Notes: a model not told the origin generated them from the letters alone. 8,283 nt of DNA from JBGTLW01 sp041743835 (GCA_041743835.1 JBGTLW010000019.1:1-8283); one strand, 5' to 3'. Shown: positions 1 to 6,203, numbered from the stretch's first letter. Translations and numbers: made by a program.

Positions 1-1052
1 CTCGCGGCCAAGGCGGCGGCCTGCAGCACGTTGCTCACGTTGTGCCGACCGATCAGCGGCAGGTCCAGCTCCAGACTGCCCCACGGCCCCGTCATGGTGA
101 CCCGGCTGCCGTCGGCCCGCATGGCCAGCACTTTGGCGTAGGCGAACGAACGCGCGGGGGGCGTGTCGCTTTGCTGCTCCGCTTCGGCGATCAGCTTCGG
201 GTTCAGCGTCGTCCAGATCGCCCGGCTGTGGCCGTCGCCGTACATTGTCACGGCATAGGGATCGTCCGCGTTGAGCACCGCCCAGCCCGCGCGGGTCCCG
301 TCGCTGGCCGCGGTTTTGGCGCTTGGCAGCATGGCGAAGAGCCTGGCCTTGGCGGCGGCATAGTCCTCCATGGTCTTGTGGTAGTCCAGGTGGTCGCCCG
401 TCAGGTTGGTGAACACACCCGCGTGGAAGCGCATGGCGGCGACCCGGCCCTGATGCAGGGCGTGCGACGACACCTCCATGACCGCTGCGCCGCAACCGTT
501 GGCAACCATGCGCGCGAGCAGGCGGGCAGTGTCGATCGGCCCGGGGGTGGTCAACTCGGCGGGCTGCCGTGTGGCCCCGTCGTCGAGCTCGATCGTGCCG
601 ATCAGCCCGCACTTGACCCCGGCCGCGCCCAGCAGGTGGCGTGTGATGTAGGCGACGGTGGTCTTGCCGTTGGTCCCCGTGATGCCCAGCAGCCGCAGGC
701 GACGCGACGGCTCGCCAAAGAACCGCTCGGCAAGGGTAGCGGTGAGCGCATGATCGACCGCCACTGCCTCCGCCGCCCGCACGATGCAAAGCCCCTTTCC
801 CGCGCCAGCTTCCGTGGCCTTGGCTTCCGGGGGCAGGGCGGGGGCGTAGTGGGGGAGGATGATGGCCGCGGCCCCCCGCGCGATCGCGTCGTCGAGGAAG
901 GCTGAGCCATCCCCGGTCGCACCGGTGCGGGCGATGAACAGCGACCCCGGCGTGACCCGGCGGGAGTCGTCGGCGATGTCGGGCACCGCGATCCCCGCGT
1001 CGCCCGAGGCCGGGGCAAGCCCCAGGCCAGTGATAAGAGCATCCAGTTGCAT
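1..1052 (-). CDS. murE: MurE, UDP-MurNAc-L-Ala-D-Glu:diamino acid ligase (partial, C-terminus off window)
   Basis: Cytoplasmic ATP-dependent ligase that adds the third amino acid, usually meso-diaminopimelate, to UDP-MurNAc-L-Ala-D-Glu during peptidoglycan synthesis. The 350 visible residues read through without a stop. Seen: N-terminal uridine-binding region with DDSRRV (28-33), P-loop GTNGKTT (126-132), substrate motif LTTP (167-170), MEVSSHAL (192-199), FTNLTGDHLDYH (214-225), a lysine in AAAKARLF (K235) at the place of the carbamylated lysine, and GRHNVSN (335-341) closing the ATPase domain. These are Mur-ligase signatures, and the combination is MurE-specific. The C-terminal domain with the DNPR-type selectivity motif lies outside, so DAP versus lysine cannot be read. 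ATG at 1052 is preferred; an in-frame GTG at 1076 is possible, and a TAA lies a few codons further upstream. The ribosome site is weak. The gene diverges from the PilZ gene. Confidence 0.95.
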   Translation of the reverse strand, partial: MQLDALITGLGLAPASGDAGIAVPDIADDSRRVTPGSLFIARTGATGDGSAFLDDAIARGAAAIILPHYAPALPPEAKATEAGAGKGLCIVRAAEAVAVDHALTATLAERFFGEPSRRLRLLGITGTNGKTTVAYITRHLLGAAGVKCGLIGTIELDDGATRQPAELTTPGPIDTARLLARMVANGCGAAVMEVSSHALHQGRVAAMRFHAGVFTNLTGDHLDYHKTMEDYAAAKARLFAMLPSAKTAASDGTRAGWAVLNADDPYAVTMYGDGHSRAIWTTLNPKLIAEAEQQSDTPPARSFAYAKVLAMRADGSRVTMTGPWGSLELDLPLIGRHNVSNVLQAAALAA

Positions 1053-1259
1053 GTGGTTCGCGTCCCTGTCCGGCACCGAATGATCTTATCGGCCCAGATG
1101 AGCGGGGATCGAGAATGAAACGCGGGGCGGTTCCCAGCCACCGCTGGCCTTGGGACCAAAGTCGCGGGCGCACCGGGCCGATAGCTCGCTACAGGGGCGC
1201 GGCGGTCTGTTGGTGTGACAGCGATGCGCGGCCTGCTTCCACGCGTAAGGTACCGGCCG
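1053..1259. promoter_or_regulatory. Divergent intergenic region between murE and the PilZ/receiver gene
   Basis: This 207-base gap must hold the promoters of two divergent genes, but I see no convincing -35/-10 pair on either strand. It contains an imperfect hairpin (left arm 1129-1140, right arm 1145-1157, loop of four bases) without a T-tract, so it is not a clear terminator. AAGG at 1247-1250 lies nine bases before the preferred ATG of the plus-strand gene and decides that start. Confidence 0.35.
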
Positions 1260-2438
1260 ATGCACGGACACGACTCCCAACCGATCGAAACCCTCAAGCT
1301 CTCGGACCGCGACAAGTCCCGACTGGTCCAGGCGGTCGATGCCCAGGCCCAGCTCCAGGCTGCGCAGCTCGAACTCGAACGCCGCAACATCCGCGTGCCC
1401 TACACCGGGCACAACGTCCTCATCAGCCTCCACGTCAATGGCACCAGCACCCGCTACTCCGTGGTCCCCCGCAACATCGCGCGGTACGGGCTTGCGTTTG
1501 TGCATGGCCGATTTGTCTATCCCAACACGACGTGCAGCGTTACGCTCCGGCAGACCGATGGTCGGGCGCACCAGATCGACGGCCGCGTCGTCCGCTGCCG
1601 CCACATCGGGGGCATCGTCCACGAGGTGTCGCTGAAGTTTGAAGAGCCGATCGACCTGGAGCGGTTCGTCGTGCTCACCCCGGACCAGAGCGATCGCCAC
1701 GGGCAGGAGCGCGCGGAGCACGAGGCGGACAACCCGCTGAACCCACAGACCTGCCCAACTGGTCTGGTGCTGGTGGTCGATGACTTTGCTGCCGACCGCA
1801 AGCTGATGGCCTTCCACCTCAAGAAGCAGGGCCTGACCGTCGCGGATGCTGGCAACCGTGCCCAGGCCAATGAAGCGATCAAGGCCCGCGAGTACGACCT
1901 TGCGATGATCGACCTCCACCTCGGGCGGGAAGACGGGCTGGAGCTGATCCGCCAGTTCCGCGCTTCGGGGTTCAGCCAGCCGATCGTCGCGGTGTCGGCC
2001 GACCGCTCGGACCAGATGCAGGCCCGCGCCATGGAAGCGGGGGCCAACGCGTTCCTGACCAAGCCCATGGACGCCAAGCAACTTAGCGAAAAGGTCGGGC
2101 AACTGATGACATTCACCAGCACCGAGGCGGCCGGCGACGCGGTGCTCAGCACCCTGTCACAGGACCGCGAGATGCGGCCGCTGCTGCGCGAGTTCGTGTC
2201 CAGCCTCAGCCAGAGCATCACGCTGCTGCGTGAAGCGGGCCCGGACGATGACAACGCCACCATCCGCGAGGTCTGCCAGCAGCTATCCGGTGCGGGGACC
2301 AGCTACGGGTTTGAATCCATCACCAAGACCGCGGAGCTGGTGCTCGAATCCCTCGATGCCGACACCAAGAAGGCGGAGCAGGTCCGTGCCTCGGTGAATG
2401 ACCTGCTGGGGCTGCTGCGTCGGGTGCAGTTTGTGTAG
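1260..2438 (+). CDS. PilZ - receiver - degenerate HPt signalling protein
   Basis: Three-domain cytoplasmic protein of 392 residues, probably joining c-di-GMP sensing with phosphorylation input. After a short helix (about 15-40) comes a PilZ domain (about 41-135) with RRNIR (41-45), fitting RxxxR, and NIARYG (72-77), fitting the D/NxSxxG motif except for Ala in place of Ser. A CheY-like receiver (168-282) has every key residue: D174/D175, phospho-acceptor D218, S246 and K268 in TKP. The C-terminal part (about 295-392) resembles an HPt helical bundle around CQQLSGAGTSYGF (339-351), but the phospho-accepting His is Q340 and the usual Lys is S343. There is no signal peptide, membrane helix or output DNA-binding domain, so output is likely by protein contact. 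I chose ATG 1260 because of AAGG upstream; GTG 1215 and ATG 1224 would add 15 or 12 residues. Target and partner kinase are unknown. Confidence 0.88.
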   Translation: MHGHDSQPIETLKLSDRDKSRLVQAVDAQAQLQAAQLELERRNIRVPYTGHNVLISLHVNGTSTRYSVVPRNIARYGLAFVHGRFVYPNTTCSVTLRQTDGRAHQIDGRVVRCRHIGGIVHEVSLKFEEPIDLERFVVLTPDQSDRHGQERAEHEADNPLNPQTCPTGLVLVVDDFAADRKLMAFHLKKQGLTVADAGNRAQANEAIKAREYDLAMIDLHLGREDGLELIRQFRASGFSQPIVAVSADRSDQMQARAMEAGANAFLTKPMDAKQLSEKVGQLMTFTSTEAAGDAVLSTLSQDREMRPLLREFVSSLSQSITLLREAGPDDDNATIREVCQQLSGAGTSYGFESITKTAELVLESLDADTKKAEQVRASVNDLLGLLRRVQFV

Positions 2439-2451
2439 GCTTTGGCGCGGT

Positions 2452-2466
2452 GAAGCGCGTCGCTTC
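2452..2466 (+). other. Short hairpin just after the PilZ/receiver stop
   Basis: GAAGCG and CGCTTC form a perfect six-base stem around CGT, 13 bases after the stop codon. There is no T-tract behind it, so it is at most a 3' end stabiliser or a weak terminator for the plus-strand gene. Confidence 0.3.
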
Positions 2467-2474
2467 GTGTGGCG

Positions 2475-2524
2475 AGAAAAACACCGCCGCCGGCCCGTCC
2501 CACCAGGGTTTCGGGTCGGCGGCG
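2475..2524 (-). terminator. Rho-independent terminator of the 67-residue gene
   Basis: Arms 2485-2496 and 2513-2524 pair over 12 bases (11 Watson-Crick plus one G-U) around a 16-base loop. On the minus strand the stem is followed by GTGTTTTTCT (2484-2475), a proper T-tract. It begins 48 bases past the stop of the minus-strand small gene, which fits. Read on the plus strand there is no T-tract, so it mainly serves the minus strand. Confidence 0.7.
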
Positions 2525-2572
2525 ATGGATAGCCGTTGAGCGTTTGGCGTGCGCGTGGGAGCGGTGGGTCGC

Positions 2573-2776
2573 TTAGGCGGCCAGCGGTGACCGGGTGACG
2601 ATGGCCCGGCTCTCGCTTTCTCGGACCCACACACTGTCCCGGCCGCGGTGACCGTTGACCCGTGTCAGCCGATTCAGGTAGCTGGTCAGCGCCTTCTCAT
2701 CAAAGTGAACCAGAAACTCGACGCTGGCAGAGCGGTTGCGGCTGCGGATCTGTTCGATCATCTCCTGCTTGTTCAT
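2573..2776 (-). CDS. Small hypothetical protein, 67 residues, NRSAS motif
   Basis: Small soluble, charged protein starting MNKQEMIEQIRSRNRSAS. Residues 1-35 look like two amphipathic helices (MIEQIRSRNRSASVEFLVHF and EKALTSYLNRL, ending near residue 37), followed by a basic tail rich in Arg. There is no signal peptide, membrane segment or cysteine motif. The start is fixed by GGAG eight bases upstream of ATG 2776; the frame stays open upstream to 2881, but that stretch is Arg/Pro/His-rich noise. I recall similar short proteins with an NRSAS-xEFL core in planctomycetes, usually annotated hypothetical; that is memory, not a search. It has its own terminator, and it converges on the PilZ gene. 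Function unknown. Confidence 0.72.
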   Translation of the reverse strand: MNKQEMIEQIRSRNRSASVEFLVHFDEKALTSYLNRLTRVNGHRGRDSVWVRESESRAIVTRSPLAA

Positions 2777-2895
2777 CCGGGGGACTCCATGCTGACGATG
2801 TGGGGACCGATGCCTTCCCTGGCCGACGCAAGCGGGTCGGCACATCCGTGGCCGGCCATACGCTCCCGCATCATCGGCCATGAAGTTCCACGCGC

Positions 2896-2924
2896 ATGAA
2901 GGTGTAACTCAAGCGGACCTTCAT
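2896..2924. promoter_or_regulatory. Perfect 8+8 inverted repeat between two minus-strand genes
   Basis: ATGAAGGT (2896-2903) and ACCTTCAT (2917-2924) are exact inverted copies with a 13-base spacer, in the 183-base gap between the lipoprotein stop (2960) and the start of the small gene (2776). No T-tract follows on the minus strand, so an operator for the small gene or a 3' hairpin of the lipoprotein mRNA are both possible. A partial extra copy, CATGAAG, occurs at 2879-2885. Confidence 0.4.
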
Positions 2925-2959
2925 TTAAGCCGAGGCCCCGGGGGTATCCCCGTACACGC

Positions 2960-4366
2960 CTAACCAGCCCGCGCACGGAACAGCAGCCGGTACACCACCA
3001 TCAGCACAAACGCCAGCACGATCAGCCCCGCCGCCCGCCACGCCGCGGCGTCCAGCAGACGCCGGGTATCCGCGGTCGCGTCCGACAGCATGCGCTGCGT
3101 GTCGGCTGTGGCGGTTTGGAGCAGCCGCTCCGTGTTCTCGGTGGCCTGGGCGATCGACTCCTGCGACAGCGTCCGCGCCTCGCGCATAGGCTCAGACACA
3201 TCGGTGGTGAGGGAGCGCAACTCCGTCGCGGCGGTAGTGATCTTGTCAGCGAGAGCGATGAGCTGTTCGATGGTGTCGGTGTCGCCGGGCTCGGAGGTTT
3301 CCCCCACAAGCTGCTGGATGTCCTGCATCAGGCCACGCGAGGTGGTCGCCGCTTGATTGGCGGAATCCGCAAGCACGGACAACGCCGCAACGGTCTCGTG
3401 CGCCAGCGCGATGGTCTCCCGTGCCTCGGCCAGGGTTTTGCGGAGCTCGGGCTGCTGCGCTTCGAGGTCTTCGAGCGTCTTCCGCACCTCATCGGGCAGT
3501 CCTTGGGTTGTGGTGGCCAACTGCTCCGCGGCAAGCGACAGCCGGCGGGAATCCTCCCGCAGCGCCTGGATCGTGTCCAGCGATTCGAGTTCGTACAGCA
3601 GCAACTCGGTCTGCCAGCGGATGCGCTCGGGGAGGTTCTGCACAACCCGGGCAATCGACGACGCGACCATCGCCATATCCTGTAGCGCCACAGGCGCGTT
3701 CGCGGCCCCTTGCAATGCACCCACAGGCGCCATCGGGATATTCATCAGGGCACGCAGGTCGCTGTTGCGGTTGGCGGTGACCGCGATGGCGCTGCTCAGC
3801 GGCATGCGGTCGGCAAAGACCTGGTTCGTGTTGAGGATCTGGCGCTGCGCCATCGCGGAGATGTCGTCCTGCGCTTTTTCAATCAGCTCACGGCCGAAAT
3901 GCTCGTACCCGATCTGCAGGGTCGCCTGCCGCACATCCTCAAGGGTCTGCACGACGTCGGCCTGAAACGCCCCGAAGCTGTCGCGGCCCTCGCCCTCTTT
4001 CAGGAAGAACAGGCGCTCTTCGATAAAGAGCCACGAGTAGATGAAAGCCCGCCTTGGGTCATCGATCATGATGAGGTTGTCCACGAACGTCACCGCGCGC
4101 AGCCGCATCCGAAGCGTCTCCTCACGCACAGCCGAGTCCGGCGAAGCCGAGGCGATCCGCGACGCCAGGCCCATCGTGTCGGTGTAGCGTCGGCTCGCCA
4201 GCGCGATGAGTGCCCCGGATAGTGCTGCGGGGTCTTTGATATCCCCCGCCGCCCCGGTCATCCGCGTCAGCATCGCATCCTCAGCCGTGGGCTTGCCCCG
4301 CGTCGAGCACCCCTGCACCACCACCACACTCAGCACCACGACCAGCGTCAATGAGAATCTGTGCAT
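2960..4366 (-). CDS. Lipoprotein with long helical region and C-terminal transmembrane anchor, hypothetical
   Basis: 468 residues, family not recognised. A type II signal peptide is clear: basic HR, hydrophobic SLTLVVVLSVVVV, then VQGC with the lipid-bearing C20. Ser follows C20, which in the E. coli Lol rule favours the outer membrane. Residues 30-250 are mostly helical and rich in Ala, Asp and Arg. From about 250 to 436 the sequence is Leu/Ala/Glu/Thr-rich and looks like a coiled coil (EQLATTTQGLPDEVRKTLED and similar), ending in 11-residue repeats (400-443). A single membrane helix (445-463, GLIVLAFVLMVVYRLLF) is followed by RARAG, which places the C-terminus in the cytoplasm. The protein is thus periplasmic and anchored at both ends. 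ATG 4366 is supported by the signal peptide directly after it; the ribosome site is weak. No promoter was recognised upstream. Confidence 0.85.
   Translation of the reverse strand: MHRFSLTLVVVLSVVVVQGCSTRGKPTAEDAMLTRMTGAAGDIKDPAALSGALIALASRRYTDTMGLASRIASASPDSAVREETLRMRLRAVTFVDNLIMIDDPRRAFIYSWLFIEERLFFLKEGEGRDSFGAFQADVVQTLEDVRQATLQIGYEHFGRELIEKAQDDISAMAQRQILNTNQVFADRMPLSSAIAVTANRNSDLRALMNIPMAPVGALQGAANAPVALQDMAMVASSIARVVQNLPERIRWQTELLLYELESLDTIQALREDSRRLSLAAEQLATTTQGLPDEVRKTLEDLEAQQPELRKTLAEARETIALAHETVAALSVLADSANQAATTSRGLMQDIQQLVGETSEPGDTDTIEQLIALADKITTAATELRSLTTDVSEPMREARTLSQESIAQATENTERLLQTATADTQRMLSDATADTRRLLDAAAWRAAGLIVLAFVLMVVYRLLFRARAG
3038..3169 (-). repeat. Four consecutive 11-residue (hendecad) coding repeats in the lipoprotein
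   Basis: Residues 400-443 of the lipoprotein split into LSQESIAQATE, NTERLLQTATA, DTQRMLSDATA and DTRRLLDAAAW. The last three share the pattern (D/N)T-x-R-hydrophobic-L-x-x-A-x-x. An 11-residue period is typical of right-handed or straight coiled coils. The run ends directly at the transmembrane helix. Confidence 0.7.
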
Positions 4367-4487
4367 CGCATGATTCTAGTAACCCCATCGCCCCCAGGCC
4401 ACGGTCGGCGTGTCATGCTATGGCCTGCCGCCGCGCCTGTAAGAACTGTCCAATTGGCGGCGCCGGCACGATCAGAGAGTTCCCGGC

Positions 4488-4625
4488 CTCAGAACTTGTA
4501 TGAGAAGGGGTGCCATGGTCAACGAGCGCAGCGAGGCAGGCCATGCGTGACCCCCATCTCGCGTCATTCATGGCCTGCGCTGCGCTTGACCATGGCACCC
4601 AGGCCCATCTCGTACGCGTTCTCAG
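4488..4625. repeat. Long imperfect inverted repeat (REP/MITE-like palindromic element)
   Basis: The core arms are 4508-4551 and 4563-4600. Both begin, in opposite orientation, with GGGTGCCATGGTCAA, share GCGCAGC and GCAGGCCATG, and close with TGAC around an 11-base loop; the left arm carries two 3-base insertions. The symmetry continues outward: 4488-4505 matches the reverse complement of 4608-4625 at 14 of 18 positions. The 360-base gap 4367-4726 holds this element and no convincing gene. There is no transposase, and neither long overlapping reading frame shows protein features. I recall GGGTGCCATG-type palindromes as frequent in planctomycete genomes, but have not checked. Confidence 0.75.
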
Positions 4626-4629
4626 TGAT

Positions 4630-4635
4630 TATACT
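4630..4635 (+). promoter_or_regulatory. Candidate -10 element for the fucosidase gene
   Basis: TATACT, one mismatch from TATAAT, with TG three bases upstream, giving a leader of about 85 bases. No good -35 hexamer sits at 16-18 bases: that position falls in the outer right arm of the inverted repeat. The call is tentative. Confidence 0.35.
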
Positions 4636-4726
4636 GCCCGCGTTGTGGGGGATGCCCACCGCACGGCCAGCGTGTGCGTATAGACGCCACCGGGCCGCGG
4701 AATCACACACCCGCTGAGAAGACGAC

Positions 4727-6019
4727 ATGAATAGTGCGCTGGTCAATCAAGCCCACCTTCCCACAGCGGTTCCCACGCCGCGGCAACTGGAATACCAGAG
4801 CTGGGAGATGGGCGTTTTCTTTCACTTCGGCATCCGCTCCTTCTGCGAGGGGCACCGCGACTGGGACGGCACACCGATGCCGACGGATGTGTTCCGGCCG
4901 GCGGGCCTGAACTGCGATGAGTGGATCGTCTCAGCCAAGCGGGCGGGCATGCGATATGCCGTGCTCGTCTGCAAACACCACGACGGCTTCGCCAACTGGC
5001 CGTCCGAGTACTCCGCATACAGCGTGGCCCAGACGCCTTGGAAGGAAGGCAAGGGTGACGTGGTGCGGGAGTTTACAGATGCGTGTCGGAGGCACGGCAT
5101 GAAGGTGGGCCTTTACTACTCGCCCGCCGAATGGGGCAACGATACGTTCAAGGACGCGGCCGCCTATGACGGGCACTTCCTGAGCCAGATCGGCGAGCTG
5201 TTGTCGAACTATGGCGAGGTCGACATCCTGTGGTTCGATGGCTGCGGGTCGGAGAACCACACCTACGACTGGCCCCGCATCGTCCGCGAGATTCGGCGGA
5301 TGCAGCCGCATGTGCTGATCTTCAACATGGGCGATCCGGATTTCAGGTGGATCGGGAACGAAGCCGGGGTCGCCTCCACACCCACGTGGAACACCGTGAC
5401 CGGCTCGCGGTTTTCGGTGAATACCGACGGCGACACGCAGTTGGCGGAGCGTCCGATCTGGTTGCCGGCCGAGTGTGACTGCCGGATGCGCTGGCACAAC
5501 TGGTTTTTCGAGGAGGCGGACGTGCATACCGTGAAGCCGCTCGAAGAGCTGATGGGGTTGTACTATCTGTCCGTCGGGCGCGGGGCCAATCTGTTGATTA
5601 ACATCGGCCCGGATCGTCGCGGGCTCCTGCCCGACAAGGACCGCGAGGCGTTGCTCGCGTTTGGTGATGAGGTCCACCGCCGCTTCGCGCATCCGCTGGC
5701 GGTCATGTCTGATGGCGAAACCACCGCTACTGGCTGGTGCTACGAGGCCGAGCAGCCTTTCTACCTCGACCATGTGGTTTTGCAGGAGGACTTGAGCGCG
5801 GGCGAGTCGGTGCGGCGGTTCGCGGTGCATGTCCAGACCGGGTCCTCCGGCCAACTGATCACGCTGTACGAGGGGCGGAACATCGGGCACAAGGCCATCT
5901 GCCGCGTCCCGCTCCTCTGCTGCCAGAAGGTCATCGTTGAAATAATGGAGGCCGATGGCCCTGCCCGATTGCGTGCTGTGTCGTTGCATAACGCTAGTGG
6001 CTTGGTACAGCGACGGTGA
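4727..6019 (+). CDS. GH29 alpha-L-fucosidase, cytoplasmic
   Basis: Retaining glycosidase that releases L-fucose from fucosylated glycans or oligosaccharides. It has 430 residues and no signal peptide, so it probably acts in the cytoplasm on imported oligosaccharides. Seen: PTPRQLEYQSWEMGVFFHFG (17-36) at the start of the barrel, KHHDGFANWPSEYSAYSV (83-100), a GLYYSPAEW strand (128-136), the nucleophile motif WFDG with D171, PAECD (248-252) with E249 as the likely acid/base by analogy, and INIGPDRRGLLPD (291-303). Residues about 330-425 form the small C-terminal beta domain typical of the family (YEGRNIGHKAICRVPL). The barrel is shorter than in many secreted GH29 enzymes because there is no leader or carbohydrate-binding module. 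Start ATG 4727 has GAGAAG just upstream. The gene is followed by a G-quadruplex motif and a regulator gene. Exact linkage specificity cannot be read. Confidence 0.93.
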   Translation: MNSALVNQAHLPTAVPTPRQLEYQSWEMGVFFHFGIRSFCEGHRDWDGTPMPTDVFRPAGLNCDEWIVSAKRAGMRYAVLVCKHHDGFANWPSEYSAYSVAQTPWKEGKGDVVREFTDACRRHGMKVGLYYSPAEWGNDTFKDAAAYDGHFLSQIGELLSNYGEVDILWFDGCGSENHTYDWPRIVREIRRMQPHVLIFNMGDPDFRWIGNEAGVASTPTWNTVTGSRFSVNTDGDTQLAERPIWLPAECDCRMRWHNWFFEEADVHTVKPLEELMGLYYLSVGRGANLLINIGPDRRGLLPDKDREALLAFGDEVHRRFAHPLAVMSDGETTATGWCYEAEQPFYLDHVVLQEDLSAGESVRRFAVHVQTGSSGQLITLYEGRNIGHKAICRVPLLCCQKVIVEIMEADGPARLRAVSLHNASGLVQRR

Positions 6020-6038
6020 GGGGGGTGGGTGGGGTGGG
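6020..6038 (+). other. Putative G-quadruplex abutting the fucosidase stop codon
   Basis: Immediately after the TGA stop (6017-6019) the coding strand reads G6-T-G3-T-G4-T-G3: four G-tracts of three or more with single-base loops, the most stable class of intramolecular quadruplex. It lies on the mRNA-sense strand, so it could fold in the transcript 3' end as well as in DNA. Further G-rich sequence continues to about 6067. Confidence 0.65.
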
Positions 6039-6068
6039 CGGTGTATGAGAAGTGGGAGGAAGGAGGGG

Positions 6069-6095
6069 AGCCGAGGGATGGCGATCCTCGGCTTT
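6069..6095 (+). terminator. Candidate terminator hairpin after the fucosidase gene
   Basis: AGCCGAGG (6069-6076) and CCTCGGCT (6086-6093) form a perfect eight-base stem with a nine-base loop, about 50 bases after the stop. The T-run is only three long and is followed by six Gs, so termination would be weak unless helped by the G-rich stretch before it. Confidence 0.45.
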
Positions 6096-6132
6096 GGGGG
6101 GCTGTGGCGTGATTTGCGGCGCATTGCTTGGC

Positions 6133-6161
6133 TGCACACCACGTGGTGTGTGAGCTATACT
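6133..6161 (+). promoter_or_regulatory. Candidate promoter of the regulator gene with a 16-base palindrome in its spacer
   Basis: TGCACA (6133-6138, four of six matches to the -35 consensus) and TATACT (6156-6161) are 17 bases apart. A perfect 16-base palindrome, CACACCACGTGGTGTG, fills 6135-6150, so a bound protein would cover the -35 and spacer. The start codon lies about 40 bases downstream. Confidence 0.5.
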
Positions 6162-6172
6162 CTTATACAAGA
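6161..6172 (+). promoter_or_regulatory. Operator-like palindrome TCTTATACAAGA (copy A)
   Basis: This 12-base near-perfect palindrome (one central mismatch pair) touches the -10 element of the regulator gene. It differs at a single base from the copy at 7394-7405 in front of the next gene. It is probably the binding site of the adjacent GntR/LacI regulator, implying autoregulation; this is inferred from position and sharing. Confidence 0.55.
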
Positions 6173-6203
6173 TGTGTGGTGATGAATGTCAGCGATGTGA
6201 GCG

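Noticed and set aside
42..905. Plus-strand reading frame of 287 residues opposite murE
   Set aside because: It is antisense to clearly conserved MurE motifs and is rich in Arg, Gly, His and Pro in the way GC-rich shadow frames are; no domain is visible.
1086..2102. Minus-strand frame of 338 residues opposite the PilZ/receiver gene
   Set aside because: The plus strand carries PilZ and receiver motifs throughout; the antisense frame has no recognisable features.
2777..2881. Longer start for the 67-residue protein, adding 35 residues
   Set aside because: The extension is Arg/Pro/His-rich, while GGAG sits at the right distance from the internal ATG 2776.
4586..4591. TTGACC as a -35 for the fucosidase promoter
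   Set aside because: It is 38 bases from TATACT at 4630, too far for a sigma-70 spacer, and belongs to the repeat arm.
4361..4746. Overlapping frames on both strands in the lipoprotein-fucosidase gap (118 and 60 residues)
   Set aside because: Both run through the inverted repeat and have no ribosome site, no domain and no plausible composition.
4931..6142. Minus-strand frame of 403 residues opposite the fucosidase
   Set aside because: Complete GH29 motifs on the plus strand explain this stretch; the antisense product starts in G-quadruplex complement and looks like low-complexity noise.
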